Below, one piece after another: positions 51,210 to 60,784 of a stretch of 64,000 nt of DNA. Source of the DNA: CAVOOW01 sp963697675. GTDB taxonomy: Bacteria; Actinomycetota; Actinomycetes; JACCUZ01. Numbering within the stretch: position 1 is the stretch's first letter; each line of letters opens with the position of its first letter. The notes below the pieces were generated by a model, which was not told the DNA's origin, ran no database searches, and was given only the letters and a program-made list of their open reading frames with translations. Position numbers and translations under genes: made by a program. The DNA lies in assembly GCA_963697675.1 (NCBI GenBank), contig CAVOOW010000006.1, forward strand, positions 1,550,001-1,614,000, in the 5' to 3' direction.

Positions 51210-51918
51210 CGAGCCGCCGATAGCCGTCCTGAGTGAGCGTCGCGGCCGTGTCGCCAGGCTGGATGTAGACCAACCTGCTCTTGTCGACCATGCGCGCCCA
51301 GGCGGCCAGCGACGATCCGGTCGGGTGCGTCCAGTCCCCCGTCCAGCCGGGGACGGTCGCCGCGACGGTGGAGTGGTGGACGGTGTGTGCGATCTCGGCA
51401 TCGGTGCGCAACAACGGCACGACGTCGTCCTCGAAGACCGGGCAGAGGTAGGTCTCGTCCACGACGTCCAGCCCCTCGGCCAACCCCTCGAGCACCGGGT
51501 GCGACGGATCCACCGGCGTGAGGTGTTGAGCGACGTCCTCGCGGTATCCCGAGTCCGGCCATTCGGCACCGCGCACGACGCCTGGCCGGTAGAGGTACTG
51601 GCCACCCACCATGTCCGACCAGCCCGGCCACGCCGGCCACGAGGACAGGGCGTGGTGCAGCACCACGAACCCATGACCGGCCGAGGCCAGCGCGGCGATG
51701 CCGTCGACGACGTGGCGGGGGGCGGGGGAGGCGGTCGGCCGGACTCCTGGCATGTCGTAGTGCAGCGAGGCCGCGATGTCAGCGAGCCGAGCCGGGTTGA
51801 GCCAGTCCAGCGCCTCGGGTTGCTCGACCCATACGACGTCGAAGGGCAGTGCGCCGAGGAAGTCGTCGAAGGCATCTCGATCGAACGAGTGCCCGCCGGT
51901 GACCGCCAGAACTTTCAT
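51169..51918 (-). CDS. ThuA-like (glutamine-amidotransferase-fold) protein
   Basis: A 249-residue protein starting KVLAVTGGHSFDRDAFDDFL, with FVVLHHALSSWPAWPGWSDM near residue 90 and HPVLEGLAEGLDVVDETYLC near 140. These match the ThuA family of class-I-amidotransferase-like folds, found in sugar and other catabolic clusters, where the nucleophilic Cys is replaced (here by His-His-Ala). Biochemical role generally unclear. ATG 51918 is favoured over the frame start at 51945. Its 3' end overlaps the convergent enoyl-CoA hydratase gene by 41 bases. Confidence 0.78.
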   Translation of the reverse strand: MKVLAVTGGHSFDRDAFDDFLGALPFDVVWVEQPEALDWLNPARLADIAASLHYDMPGVRPTASPAPRHVVDGIAALASAGHGFVVLHHALSSWPAWPGWSDMVGGQYLYRPGVVRGAEWPDSGYREDVAQHLTPVDPSHPVLEGLAEGLDVVDETYLCPVFEDDVVPLLRTDAEIAHTVHHSTVAATVPGWTGDWTHPTGSSLAAWARMVDKSRLVYIQPGDTAATLTQDGYRRLVTNALHWVAAPRP

Positions 51919-52273
51919 CTGACCCAATCTAGGGACGCCCACCAACGATCGCTGGTAAGCCGTTGTGAGCTGGCCTTTTGTGCGGGGAAGATGGGCTACC
52001 TGTGCTCAATTCAATTTTTGTAGACACAGACAAGTAACAATTGGTTGACGTCCCATCTTCGGTGCCCCTATGGTACACAACTGGAGCCAGACACTAGTAA
52101 TTACCCAGTGACCGCAGCCAAACGCGGTGGCAATGCAGGTTCGGCCTGGAGGGTCGCCCGCCGACGGCGGCAAGGTCACTCCCGAACGCTCCTGACCAAC
52201 TCTTGCGGTCCCGCGTCGGCGCGACCACCCATATACCGAACCTGGGTCATCCGGCCCGAGAGGGGAAAGTCCC
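51919..52273 (+). promoter_or_regulatory. Intergenic region with a promoter for the RbsABC-type importer
   Basis: This 355-base gap is relatively AT-rich in its first third. TTGACG (52045-52050) and TATGGT (52069-52074) are separated by 18 bases and form a good vegetative promoter pointing at the binding-protein gene. The long leader from there to 52274 has no gene; AGGGGAAAG before the GTG start is its ribosome site. I see no riboswitch I can name. Confidence 0.5.
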
Positions 52274-53433
52274 GTGAAGGCTCGTCTCATGGTTTGCGCG
52301 GCGGCGGCATCGTTGTTGGCGCTGGCCGCCTGCAGCAGCGGCTCGACTGACGCAGGCACCAAGGACACGTCCGGCAGCACCGCGTCGTCCGCCGCCAGCT
52401 CCCCCGAGCTGAAGGCGGCACTGACGCGGGTGGACGCGGCAGTGAAGGAGCCGTCGACCGTCGGCGTGGCCACCCCGTTGAGCAAGACCCCGGCGACCGG
52501 CAAGCGGATCGTCGTACCTGACCGTGCGGCGTCGGCATCTGCAAGCAGCTGATGGATGAGATGCAGGCGACGCCGCCAAGTCGCTGGGCTGGACCGCGAC
52601 CCGCATCGACTCGGGCACGACTCCTGAGCAGACGCGGTCGCTGCCTGGGACCGCGCGCTTCGACCGCAACGCCGAAGTACGACGCGATCATCACCTCCGG
52701 CACGCCGGTGTCGGTCTACCAGAAGCAGCTGGCGCAGGCCGCGGCGGCTGGCATCCGGTCGTCGACTGGACCTCGGCAACCCGCCAGGCACTCCGGGCAT
52801 CATCGTCGACATCCGCCGGTCACGGACAACGAGAACCGCGGCAAGCTCCTGGCCGACTACGCGGCGACCGAGACCAACGGCAAGGCCAAGGTCGGTGTTC
52901 CTCAACGTGCCCGACTATCCGATCCTCGCGGCCGAGGGCAAGGCCTTCGCCGCAGCAGCTGCAAGGCGAACTGTCCGGCGACCTGTTCCTCCGAGCAGCT
53001 GAACTTCGCGGCCACCGACATCGGCACCAAGGTGCCGTCGGCGACGGTCAGCTATCTCCAGCCCACCCCGACGTCAACTTCATCGTGACGTCGTGCGACG
53101 ACATCAGCCTCGGCGTCCCCGAGGCACTGAAGGCCGCCGACGCTCGACAGCAAGGTCAAGCTGATCAGTCAGTCGAACAACGAGGTGCCGGCGAGAACAT
53201 CAAGGCGGGCAACGTGCAGGTGGCGACGATCCCCCAGGGTGTCGGCCAGATGGCCTACAAGGCGCTCGACGTGCTCGCGAGGCACTTCAACGGCGACAGC
53301 ATCGAGGAGGACGCGGAACCCGCTGCCGATCTATCTGCAGACCAAGGAGACGATCGGCGACCCGAAGGACCTGTGGAAGGGCCCGCCGGACTACGCCAAG
53401 CAGTACGCCACCCTCTGGAAGGTTTCCGGGTAG
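52274..53433 (+). pseudogene. ABC transporter substrate-binding lipoprotein (RbsB type), multiple frameshifts
   Basis: The start is normal: KARLMVCAAAASLLALAACS is a lipoprotein signal with lipobox LAAC. After about 52505 the protein must be followed through all frames: GICKQLMDEMQAT, TSGTPVSVYQKQLAQAAAAG, NENRGKLLADYAATETNGKA, EQLNFAATDIGTKVPSATVS, VTSCDDISLGVPEALKAAD, QVATIPQGVGQMAYKALDVL, and finally LPIYLQTKETIGDPKDLWKG to a stop at 53433. Joined, these give a normal periplasmic binding protein of about 380 residues. At least five single-base indels are needed. Either decay or local sequence error; see findings. Confidence 0.75.
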
Positions 53434-53536
53434 CTAGTGACAAGAAACAGGTGCAGGGACAGGATGACGGTCATATGAGAATTTTGCGCACAAGCCGTGC
53501 AAGCCGCACATCCCGGTCCCTGCTTCTGGGCCGGCC

Positions 53537-55060
53537 GTGAGCACCGCAGCCGCAGAACCGCTGCTCCACCTGTCCGGGGTGGTCAAGACCTTCCCCGGAC
53601 AGGTGGCGCTCGACGGCGCCGGGCTCGACGTGGCCGTCGGCGAGATCCACGCCCTCGTCGGGCAGAACGGCTCCGGCAAGTCGACGATCATCAAGCTGCT
53701 GGCCGGCTATCACGCGCCGGACACTGTCGAGGCGCGACGGTAGGCGGTGAGGCCTTCGAACTCGGGTCCGCGACGAGGCCGACCGGATCGGGATGCGGTT
53801 CATCCACCAGAACCTCGGACTCGTCGAGACCGATGTCAGCGGTCGAGAACTGCGCCCTGACTCGCCGGCTTCCCCACTGGCCGGCTGTACCGCATCGACT
53901 GGAAGACGAGAGCGCGCGCCGTCGGCAGGCGCTCGACCAGTTCGGGGTCGACGTCGACCCGTGACGAACCGGTCGGTCACCTGGCTCCGGCACACCGCAC
54001 GATGGTCGCGATCGTCCGCGCGCTGCAGGACTGGGAGCACTCGGCACGGCTGCTCGTGCTCGACGAACCGACAGCGACCTTGCCGGCGGCGGAGGTGGAC
54101 CGACTGTTCGCCGTCGTGCGCCGGGTGGCCTCGAACGGTCTCGGCGTGCTGTTCGTGTCGCACCGGCTGGACGAGGTCTTCGACATCGCGTCCCGGGTGA
54201 CGGTGTTCCGCGACGGCAAATCGGTGCGGACGAGTCGCGGCGCAGCTCACTCACCAGACGCTCGTACGCACGATGCTCGGCCGGTCGATCGCCGCGTGGC
54301 ACACCGCAGCGGTCGAGTCGGCCGCTGCAGCCGGCGCTGGTCGCGACAAGCTCGCCGGACTCGACCTGCGTTCGTTGTACGCTCACGGTCCACGAGGGTG
54401 AGATCGTCGGCGCTCGCCGGTCTGCTCGGCCGGGGCCGCGACGAGGTGGCGCCGCTCATCTCCGGCGCGATCGCGCGATCCGGGGCGCGTAAGCTCGGCG
54501 GGCAGGCGATCAAACCGGACGATCCGCGCGCTGCGCTGAGGCCGGAGTCGCGACGGTCCTGTCGACCGCGCCGCGAAACGGCGCGATCCCAACTTCACCG
54601 TGCAGGAGAACATCGTCCTGCCGAGGCTACGGACCCTCGTCAAGCGCAGGCATGCTCAACCGCCGCCGAACGCAAGGAGAGCACCCACTGGATCGAACGA
54701 GCTCGACGTGCGTCCGGCCGATCCGGCGACAGCTGTTCCTCAACCTCAGCGGTGGCAACCAGCAGAAGGTCGTGCTCGGCCAAGTGCCTTCGGCTCTCAC
54801 CGAAGGTGCTGCTCCTCGACGAACCGACGCAAGGCGTCGACGTCGGCGCGAAGGTGGCGTTGTACTCGATCGTGGCGGCGCGCGCCGAGGAGGGACTCGG
54901 GAGTGCTCGTCTCGTCCGGCGACTCCGAGGAGCTGGCCCGCCTCTGCCACCGGGTGCTGGTTCTCGTACGCGGCATCGGGTCGTCCGCGAGCTGAGCGGA
55001 GCCGATCTCACCGCCGAGGCGATCGACCTCGCAGTGCTCGAAGAAGACCGTACCACACGG
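53537..55060 (+). pseudogene. ABC transporter ATPase with two ATP-binding domains (RbsA type), multiple frameshifts
   Basis: The start STAAAEPLLHLSGVVKTFPG and Walker A GQNGSGKST are in one frame; the rest is scattered: RFIHQNLGLVETD, VAIVRALQDWEHSARLLVLD with EPTATLPAAEVDRLF (Walker B of domain 1), SHRLDEVFDIASRVTVFRDG, IVLPRLRTLVKR, NLSGGNQQKVVLG (signature of domain 2) and PKVLLLDEPTQGVDVGAKVA. In order these make a standard 500-residue sugar-importer ATPase. Many indels are required. The exact end is uncertain, near 55060, where the permease begins. Confidence 0.72.
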
Positions 55061-55065
55061 AGGAG

Positions 55066-56167
55066 GTGCGTCTTGCCCAGAGACAGAAGCGTGACGAGGC
55101 GACCTCAGCGACACTGCTGACCTCCGGCGGTCGGACGAGGACCACCGCCGTCAGCCGCTCCTTCGACGCGGCCAGGTGGAAGCAGAGCTGGCGTCCGTCG
55201 GATCGCCGGCTCTACCTGTTCGCCGTCATGTTCGTCGTCTTCGCGGTCCGATCCCGGACCTCTTCCTGACCACCAGCGACGTGGACGCACCCTGTGCCAA
55301 CGAGCAGGCGGTGACGACGATCGTCGCGTCGGCCTACCTGGTGGCCCTGTCGGCGGGCGTATTCGACCTCTCGGTCGGCGCGGTCATGGGGTGCACTGCC
55401 GCGGTGTCGCCTACCTGATTGTGAACAGCCACTGGAACGTCTGGCTGGCCTGGCCGCGTCGCTCGTATTCGGTGTGCTGGTCGGTTGCCTCAATGCACTG
55501 GTCGTCGTGAAGTTCAGGGTCGACTCGTTCATCGCGCACACTCGGCATGCAGGCGATCCTTTCGCGCTCCTGCTGTGGGTGACGAACGGTCAGCAGATCG
55601 TCGGCCTGCCTGTCGGTGTTTCTGAGCATCGCGGCCTACACAGTGTGCTCGGCATCCCTGTGCCGTTCTACGTCATGCTCGTCGTCGCGTTCGCCGCTGG
55701 TACGTGATGGAGCTACACCCCGGTCGGTCGCTTCATCGAGGCCACGGGTGGCAACCGGACGCAGCCCGGCTGGCCGGCGTGCGGACCGCGCGCCTCATGT
55801 GGTTCGCCTTCGTCATGTGCGGCGTCGTGGCTGCGCTCGGCGGGAGTCATCCTGCTCTCCCGGGTCAGCGCTGCCGGCCCCAAACACCGGCGCAGACTAC
55901 GTGCTGCCCGTGTTCGCGGCGGCGTTCCTCGGCCGCACACAGTTCCGTCCCGGGCGGTTCAACATCTGGGGAACGGTGCTCGCTGTCTATCTGCTGGCGA
56001 TGATCACCAAGGGGCTGCAGCTCGAGGGCGCGCACCCGTGGGTGACGAACCTGTTCTACGGCGTGGCCCTCGTCGGCGCGGTTTCGCTGTCCAACGTCGA
56101 GCGGCGGCAGCGGGTCAACCGCCATGTCCGGCGGCAAGGCCGACGACCCCGCGGGCGGTGCGGCTGA
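55066..56167 (+). pseudogene. ABC transporter permease (RbsC type), multiple frameshifts
   Basis: Protein pieces in order, in different frames: RLYLFAVMFVVFAV, ASAYLVALSAGVFDLSVGAV, LVGCLNALVVVKFRVDSFIA, VPFYVMLVVAFAAGT, MWFAFVMCGVVAALGG, PNTGADYVLPVFAAAFLGRT, then RFNIWGTVLAVYLLAMITKG to GVALVGAVSLSNVERRQR. This is the normal order of a ribose/autoinducer-type permease. It completes an RbsBAC-type importer with the two previous genes. Start is uncertain (GTG near 55066). The substrate could be the compound degraded by this region rather than a sugar. Confidence 0.72.
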
Positions 56168-56254
56168 AGCCGGTCCGCGCCGCGCCCGACTCCGACAGCG
56201 CAGGGCGAGGAAGACCTCTGCCGTGGACGTCAGACGCACCACGCGCAGGCCACC

Positions 56255-57470
56255 GTGCCCGAGGACCTGGACACCTTCCGGGCGCGGGCGCGGGCGTGGC
56301 TCGGACGGGCAGCTGGAACGACGTCGCGACTGGTCGGGCGACAACTGGGGCATCGGGTCCGACGCCGTGCCGGTCTTCAACATCTACGACATGGACAGCG
56401 GTCGCCTGCTGATGCAGGCCGCCGCGCAGTGGCAGCAGCGCAAGTACGACGCCGGCTTCGCGGCGCTGTCCTGCCGCAGGCCGATGGTGGACAGGGGCTG
56501 TCGTTCGAGTACGAGCGCGCCTATCGTCGAGCTCGAGGCTGACTATGCGACGCCGACGTGGGACGAGCTCTCGAGGTCACCGTCGACCTCGTCGGACCGA
56601 CGGTGGCCGTGCACGGGAGCGAGGACCTCAAGAACAGATAGCTGCGTCCGTTGCTGTCCGCCCGGGTCCTCTGCTGCCAGCTGTTCTCGGAACCGGGTGC
56701 GGGCTCCGACCTCGCGGCGCTGACCTGCTCCGCGGTCGCGGACCGAGACGGGCTGGCTGTTCAACGGCCAGAAGATCTGGTCCTCGGGCTCGCAGTTCGC
56801 CGACGTGGGACTGCTGATCGCCCGGTCGGACACCTCGCAGCAAGCACCGCGGGATGACCGCGTTCCTGGTCTCCATGGACACGCCCGGGATCGATGTCCG
56901 GCCGATCCGGCAGATGACCGGTGGCCAGTCGTTCAACGAGATCTTCTTCACCGACTGTCGAGGCTCGACGACCAGCGGGTCGGCGAGGTCGGCGACGGCT
57001 GGTCGCGTCGCACTGACGACCCTGCGGTTCGAACGGGAGCACTCGGCGATGCATCGGCGGCCGCGGGCTTGCGGAGCTGTTCGGCAAGGTCGCGGCCCTC
57101 GCGCGCGCACCGGTCGGGCAGGACGACCCGCTCGTGCAGGCAGGGCTGGGCTAGCTGTACGAGACGCGTGCGGATGGTCCAGCTGCTGCCGTGCGCGTGC
57201 AGGAGACGATGGACCGGCGGCGAGGCGCCTGGCCCTGAGGGGTCGATGGGCAAGCTGCTGTGGAGCCAGGTCCTCACCCAGATCAGCGATCTCGTGACAC
57301 TGATCCTGCGCGACGACGTCATCGCCGAGTCGGGGGAGTGGGGCACCTACGCGTGGTCCCAGCACATCCTCGGCGCACCCGGGTTTCGCATCGCCGGCGG
57401 GTCGGACGAGATCCAACGCACGATCGTCGCCGAGCGCGTCCTCGGCCTGCCGAGGGAACCGCGACCATGA
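56255..57470 (+). pseudogene. Acyl-CoA dehydrogenase, first of two, multiple frameshifts
   Basis: Pieces in order: PEDLDTFRARARAWL, GLSFEYERAYRRA, QLFSEPGAGSDLAALTCSAV (the FAD-side motif), GMTAFLVSMDTPGIDVRPIR, MTGGQSFNEIFFTD, then SMGKLLWSQVLTQISDLVTL and GAPGFRIAGGSDEIQRTIVA followed by ERVLGLP at the C-terminus. The order and end match acyl-CoA dehydrogenases of about 400 residues that oxidise acyl-CoA at the alpha-beta bond. Its stop overlaps the ATG of the next gene (ATGA at 57467-57470), showing intact operon structure despite the indels. Confidence 0.75.
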
Positions 57471-58672
57471 CGGCCCGATCTCGCGCCTTCCGTCGTGGAG
57501 ACAGGGGAGCGCCGGCTGTCGTTGCGACTGAGCGAGGACCAGACCGAGCTCGCCTCGATCGTGCGATCGTTCCTAGCCGATGTTGCGCCCCCGCGATCGG
57601 CTGACCGGGCCGGTTGGGCGGAACGTAGACCCGACCCGCGCGATCTGGCGTCGAATGGCCGATGAGCTCGGGTTGCAGGGCCTGGCCATCCCTGAGGACC
57701 TCGGCGGTCAGGGCTTCGGTCTGAGCGAGATGACCATCGTGTTCGAGGAGCTCGGTCGCGCGCTGTTCGCCGCGCCGATGCTGGGCAGCGTCGGCCTCGC
57801 GGCCCGGACGCTGCTGCACGCTCCCGCCTCGACCGTTCGCGACGACGCGTTGCGCGGTATCGCCTCCGGTGCGCTGGTCGCGGCCTCGACGGCGGCAGCT
57901 CCCGGTGGGGTCACCGCGACCGCCGGCGGGCCGGCCGCGGGACTGCTCAGCGGTGCGACTGGTGCGGTTGTCGACGCTGACCACGCGGATCTCCTCGTGG
58001 TTGTCGCGGCGACTTCCGACGGGTCCGCGCTCTACGTGGTGTCCGCCGGCGCGCCCGGTGTGCTGCGCGAAACCCAGCCGGGCATCGACCTGACCCGCGG
58101 TTCGGCTCGCGTGACTTTTACCGACGTGCACGCCGAGCTGGTCGCCGGCCCGGACGCCATCGGCGCCGCGCTTGGACGCGGCCTCGCGGAAGGCACCGTC
58201 CTGCTTGCCAGCGAATCGGTCGGCGGTGCGCGCGCCGCACTCGAGGAAGCGGTGGCCTACTCCAAGGTGCGCTCGCAGTTCGGTCGCCAGATCGGCTCGT
58301 TCCAGGCGCTCAAGCACCGCATGGCAGACATCCTCATCGTCGACCGAGGGTGCCTGGTCGACCGTCCGGCACGCCGCGGTCCTCGCGGACCTCGTGCCTG
58401 CTGCGTCGATCGACGAGCTCCAGCTCGCGGCCAGTGTGGCGAAGGGAGCCTCGTCGTACGCCCAGATGTTCGCGACCGGCGAGGACATCCAGATCCACGG
58501 CGGCATCGGGTTCACCTGGGAACACCCGGCACACCTGCGATTCCGCCGGGCCAAGGCAAGCGAGGTGTTGCTGGGCCTGCCCCAGGACCACCACGAACGA
58601 ACGGTCTCACTGCTCGGCAACAGCCTCGCCGTGGCCCCGTCGACGGATCGGAGCCCGCATGGACATCCGTGA
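57467..58672 (+). pseudogene. Acyl-CoA dehydrogenase, second of two, frameshifted
   Basis: After a shifted first 60 codons (RLSLRLSEDQTELASIVRSF is in another frame than the ATG), most of the protein is in one frame: WRRMADELGLQGLAIPEDLG, GQGFGLSEMTIVFEELGRAL, ALEEAVAYSKVRSQFGRQIG and SFQALKHRMADILIVDRG. Near 58350 the frame shifts again to ELQLAASVAKGASSYAQMFA and IQIHGGIGFTWEHPAHLRFR. Two neighbouring acyl-CoA dehydrogenases often form a heteromer acting on bulky CoA esters such as steroid or terpenoid side chains. Overlaps the aldehyde dehydrogenase start. Confidence 0.78.
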
Positions 58673-60090
58673 GCACCTCTATATCGACGGTGACTGGCGG
58701 CTGCCCGAGGGCAGCGGCTCGGTCGAGCGTCCTGGAGACCGCCAGCGAGCAGGTGATCGGGTCGGTGCCGTCGGCCAACGCCACCGACGTCGACAACGCG
58801 GTGGGCGCAGCCACCCGCGCCTTCGACTCGTGGTCGGTCGCGCCGGTCGCCGAACGCGCCCGGGTGCTGCGCGCCCTCGCCGACGGGCTCGAGGCGCAGG
58901 CGGGTTCGCTGGCTGAGCTGATGAGTCGCGAGGTCGGCACACCGATCGCGACCTCCCAGCGACGTGCAGGTCGATCTGTCGCTCGCCGTGTTCCGCTCGA
59001 TGGCCGACCTCATCGAGAGCGCACCCCTCGAGGAGCGGGTGGGCTCGGCGCTGATCCTCAAGGTCGGCGTCGGCGTCGTCGCCGCGATCACTCCGTGGAA
59101 CTACCCGCTCTATCAGATCGCGGCCAAGCTCGGCCCGGCGATCGCGGCCGGTTGCACCACTCGTCGTCAAGCCGAGCAGCGTCGCCCCACTCGCCGCCTT
59201 CCGGCTAGCCGACGTGGCCCTGACGTCGGGCTGCCGCCCGGTGTGCTCAACATCGTCACCGGCCGGGAGCCGAGATCGGCGAGGAGCTGGTCACCCATCC
59301 CGGCGTCGACTTCGTCACGCTGACCGGTTCGGTGCGCTCGGGCGCCCGGGTCGGCGAGCTCGCGGCGCGGGACATCAAGAAGGTCACCCTGGAGCTCGGC
59401 GGAAAGTCGGCGTTCATCCTGTGCGAAGGCGCCGATGTCGATGCCGCGCTCACCGCGCTGCTGGGCAGCTGCTTCAGCAACAACGGGCAGACCTGCTCGG
59501 CAACCACGCGGCTCGTCGTACCGCGTTCCTGCTCGACGAGGTGGAGGACAAGTCTGGTCGCGCGGGTGTCGGCTCTGCGGGTCGGCGATCCCCTCGACCC
59601 GGCAACCGACGTCGGTCCGGTCGCGTCCGCGGGCCAGCGGGCGCTCCATCCGGCCGACCTGGAGAAGGGCCTTGTCAGACGGACACCTGCTCGTCGGTGG
59701 ACCCGAGCCGTTCACCGGGTCTCGACCGGGTTACTACGTCCGCCCGACGGTGGTCAGTCGCCTCGACAACGCAGGCACACCTGGCGCGCGAGGAAGTCTT
59801 CGGCCCGGTGCTCGCCGTGGTGCCGGTGAGCGACAGCGACGAGGCCGTCGCCGTTGCCAACGACTCTGACTACGGATTCTCCGGGCGCGGTCTACGCCGC
59901 GGATCCGGAGGAGGGACTGCGCATCGCCCGGCGGCTGCGCACCGGTCGCGTGGCCATCAACGGCGGGAAGAGCAGCGTCCTGTCACCGTTCGGCGGCTTC
60001 CGCAAGTCCGGTGTCGGCCGCGAGCTCGGTGAGCACGGGCTCGCCGAGTACTTCGAGTTGATGGCACTGCACATGCCTGCACAGAGGTGA
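58659..60090 (+). pseudogene. Aldehyde dehydrogenase, multiple frameshifts
   Basis: Starting ATG 58659, inside the end of the previous gene: DIREHLYIDGDWRLPEGSGS, then NATDVDNAVGAATRAFDSW, VAAITPWNYPLYQIAAKLGP, VTLTGSVRSGARVGELAA, VTLELGGKSAFILCEGADVD, SNNGQTCSATTRLV (catalytic Cys), REEVFGPVLAV, and RVAINGGKSSVLSPFGGFRK to the stop at 60090. Joined it is a normal NAD(P)-dependent aldehyde dehydrogenase of about 475 residues, which would convert an aldehyde from the alcohol dehydrogenase step to an acid. Several single-base indels interrupt it. Confidence 0.78.
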
Positions 60091-60139
60091 GCCGGCCTCA
60101 ACCGGCGGCGCCGCCGGCCACGGATGAAAGGACAACGCA

Positions 60140-60784
60140 ATGACTGATCAGGCGAACGAGGCGGACGACGCGAACACTGGCGCACTGACCGCTGACGGGC
60201 GCCGCGCACTGGTTCAGCTCGTCGTGCGCGGCATGTCGCGCAGCGAGGTGACCCCAACGCAGCAGTCCCTGCTGGACGCTGGGCTCGCGAGCGCCCGCGG
60301 CACAATCCTGATGCCGACCCAGCCCGGGGTGACGCTGGCCGGCCAGCTCACCCGGCTGCCCGAGGGCGGCGAGGAGGAGGTCGCCATCACGGAGCTGTTC
60401 CGCCGGTTCCTGCCGATCAACCGGGCCCTACGCCAGCTGTGCACCGATTGGCAGTGCCGGTCTGACGGCTCACCGAACGACCACACCGATCCGGTGTACG
60501 ACGCGGCGGTCCGTGACCGGCTGGACGACATCCACCAGTCGATCGACCGGGTGCTGCGCCGGCTCAGCGACGTGGAGCCTGGCTTGGCGCACTATCGCGA
60601 CGAACTTCTCGCCGCGATGGGCCGCCTCGATGACGGTGACCTCTCAGCGCTGACCTCGCCGCTTTCGGAGTCCTATCACAACGTGTGGATGTGGCTGCAC
60701 CAAGAGCTGCTGCTCATGCTCGGCGTCAGCCGCGCAGAAGACGAAGCGCTCGAGGAGCAGCTGGTCTCGGCCGGGAACCAGTGA
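60140..60784 (+). CDS. Hypothetical protein linked to the PPDK-like gene
   Basis: A 214-residue soluble protein with no shift. The first 90 residues may form a degenerate winged helix (LVQLVVRGMSRSEVTPTQQS then VTLAGQLTRLPEGGEEE). The rest is helical: RRFLPINRALRQLCTDWQC, RDRLDDIHQSIDRVLRRLSD and SESYHNVWMWLHQELLLMLG. I do not recognise a named family. The stop overlaps the GTG of the PPDK-like gene, so the two are translated together and the product is probably its partner or regulator. Confidence 0.75.
   Translation: MTDQANEADDANTGALTADGRRALVQLVVRGMSRSEVTPTQQSLLDAGLASARGTILMPTQPGVTLAGQLTRLPEGGEEEVAITELFRRFLPINRALRQLCTDWQCRSDGSPNDHTDPVYDAAVRDRLDDIHQSIDRVLRRLSDVEPGLAHYRDELLAAMGRLDDGDLSALTSPLSESYHNVWMWLHQELLLMLGVSRAEDEALEEQLVSAGNQ

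Noticed and set aside
52274..60090. Programmed ribosomal frameshifting as the explanation for the broken genes
   Set aside because: The shifts occur at many sites in both directions without slippery heptamers or downstream structures at any of them, which does not fit programmed frameshifting.
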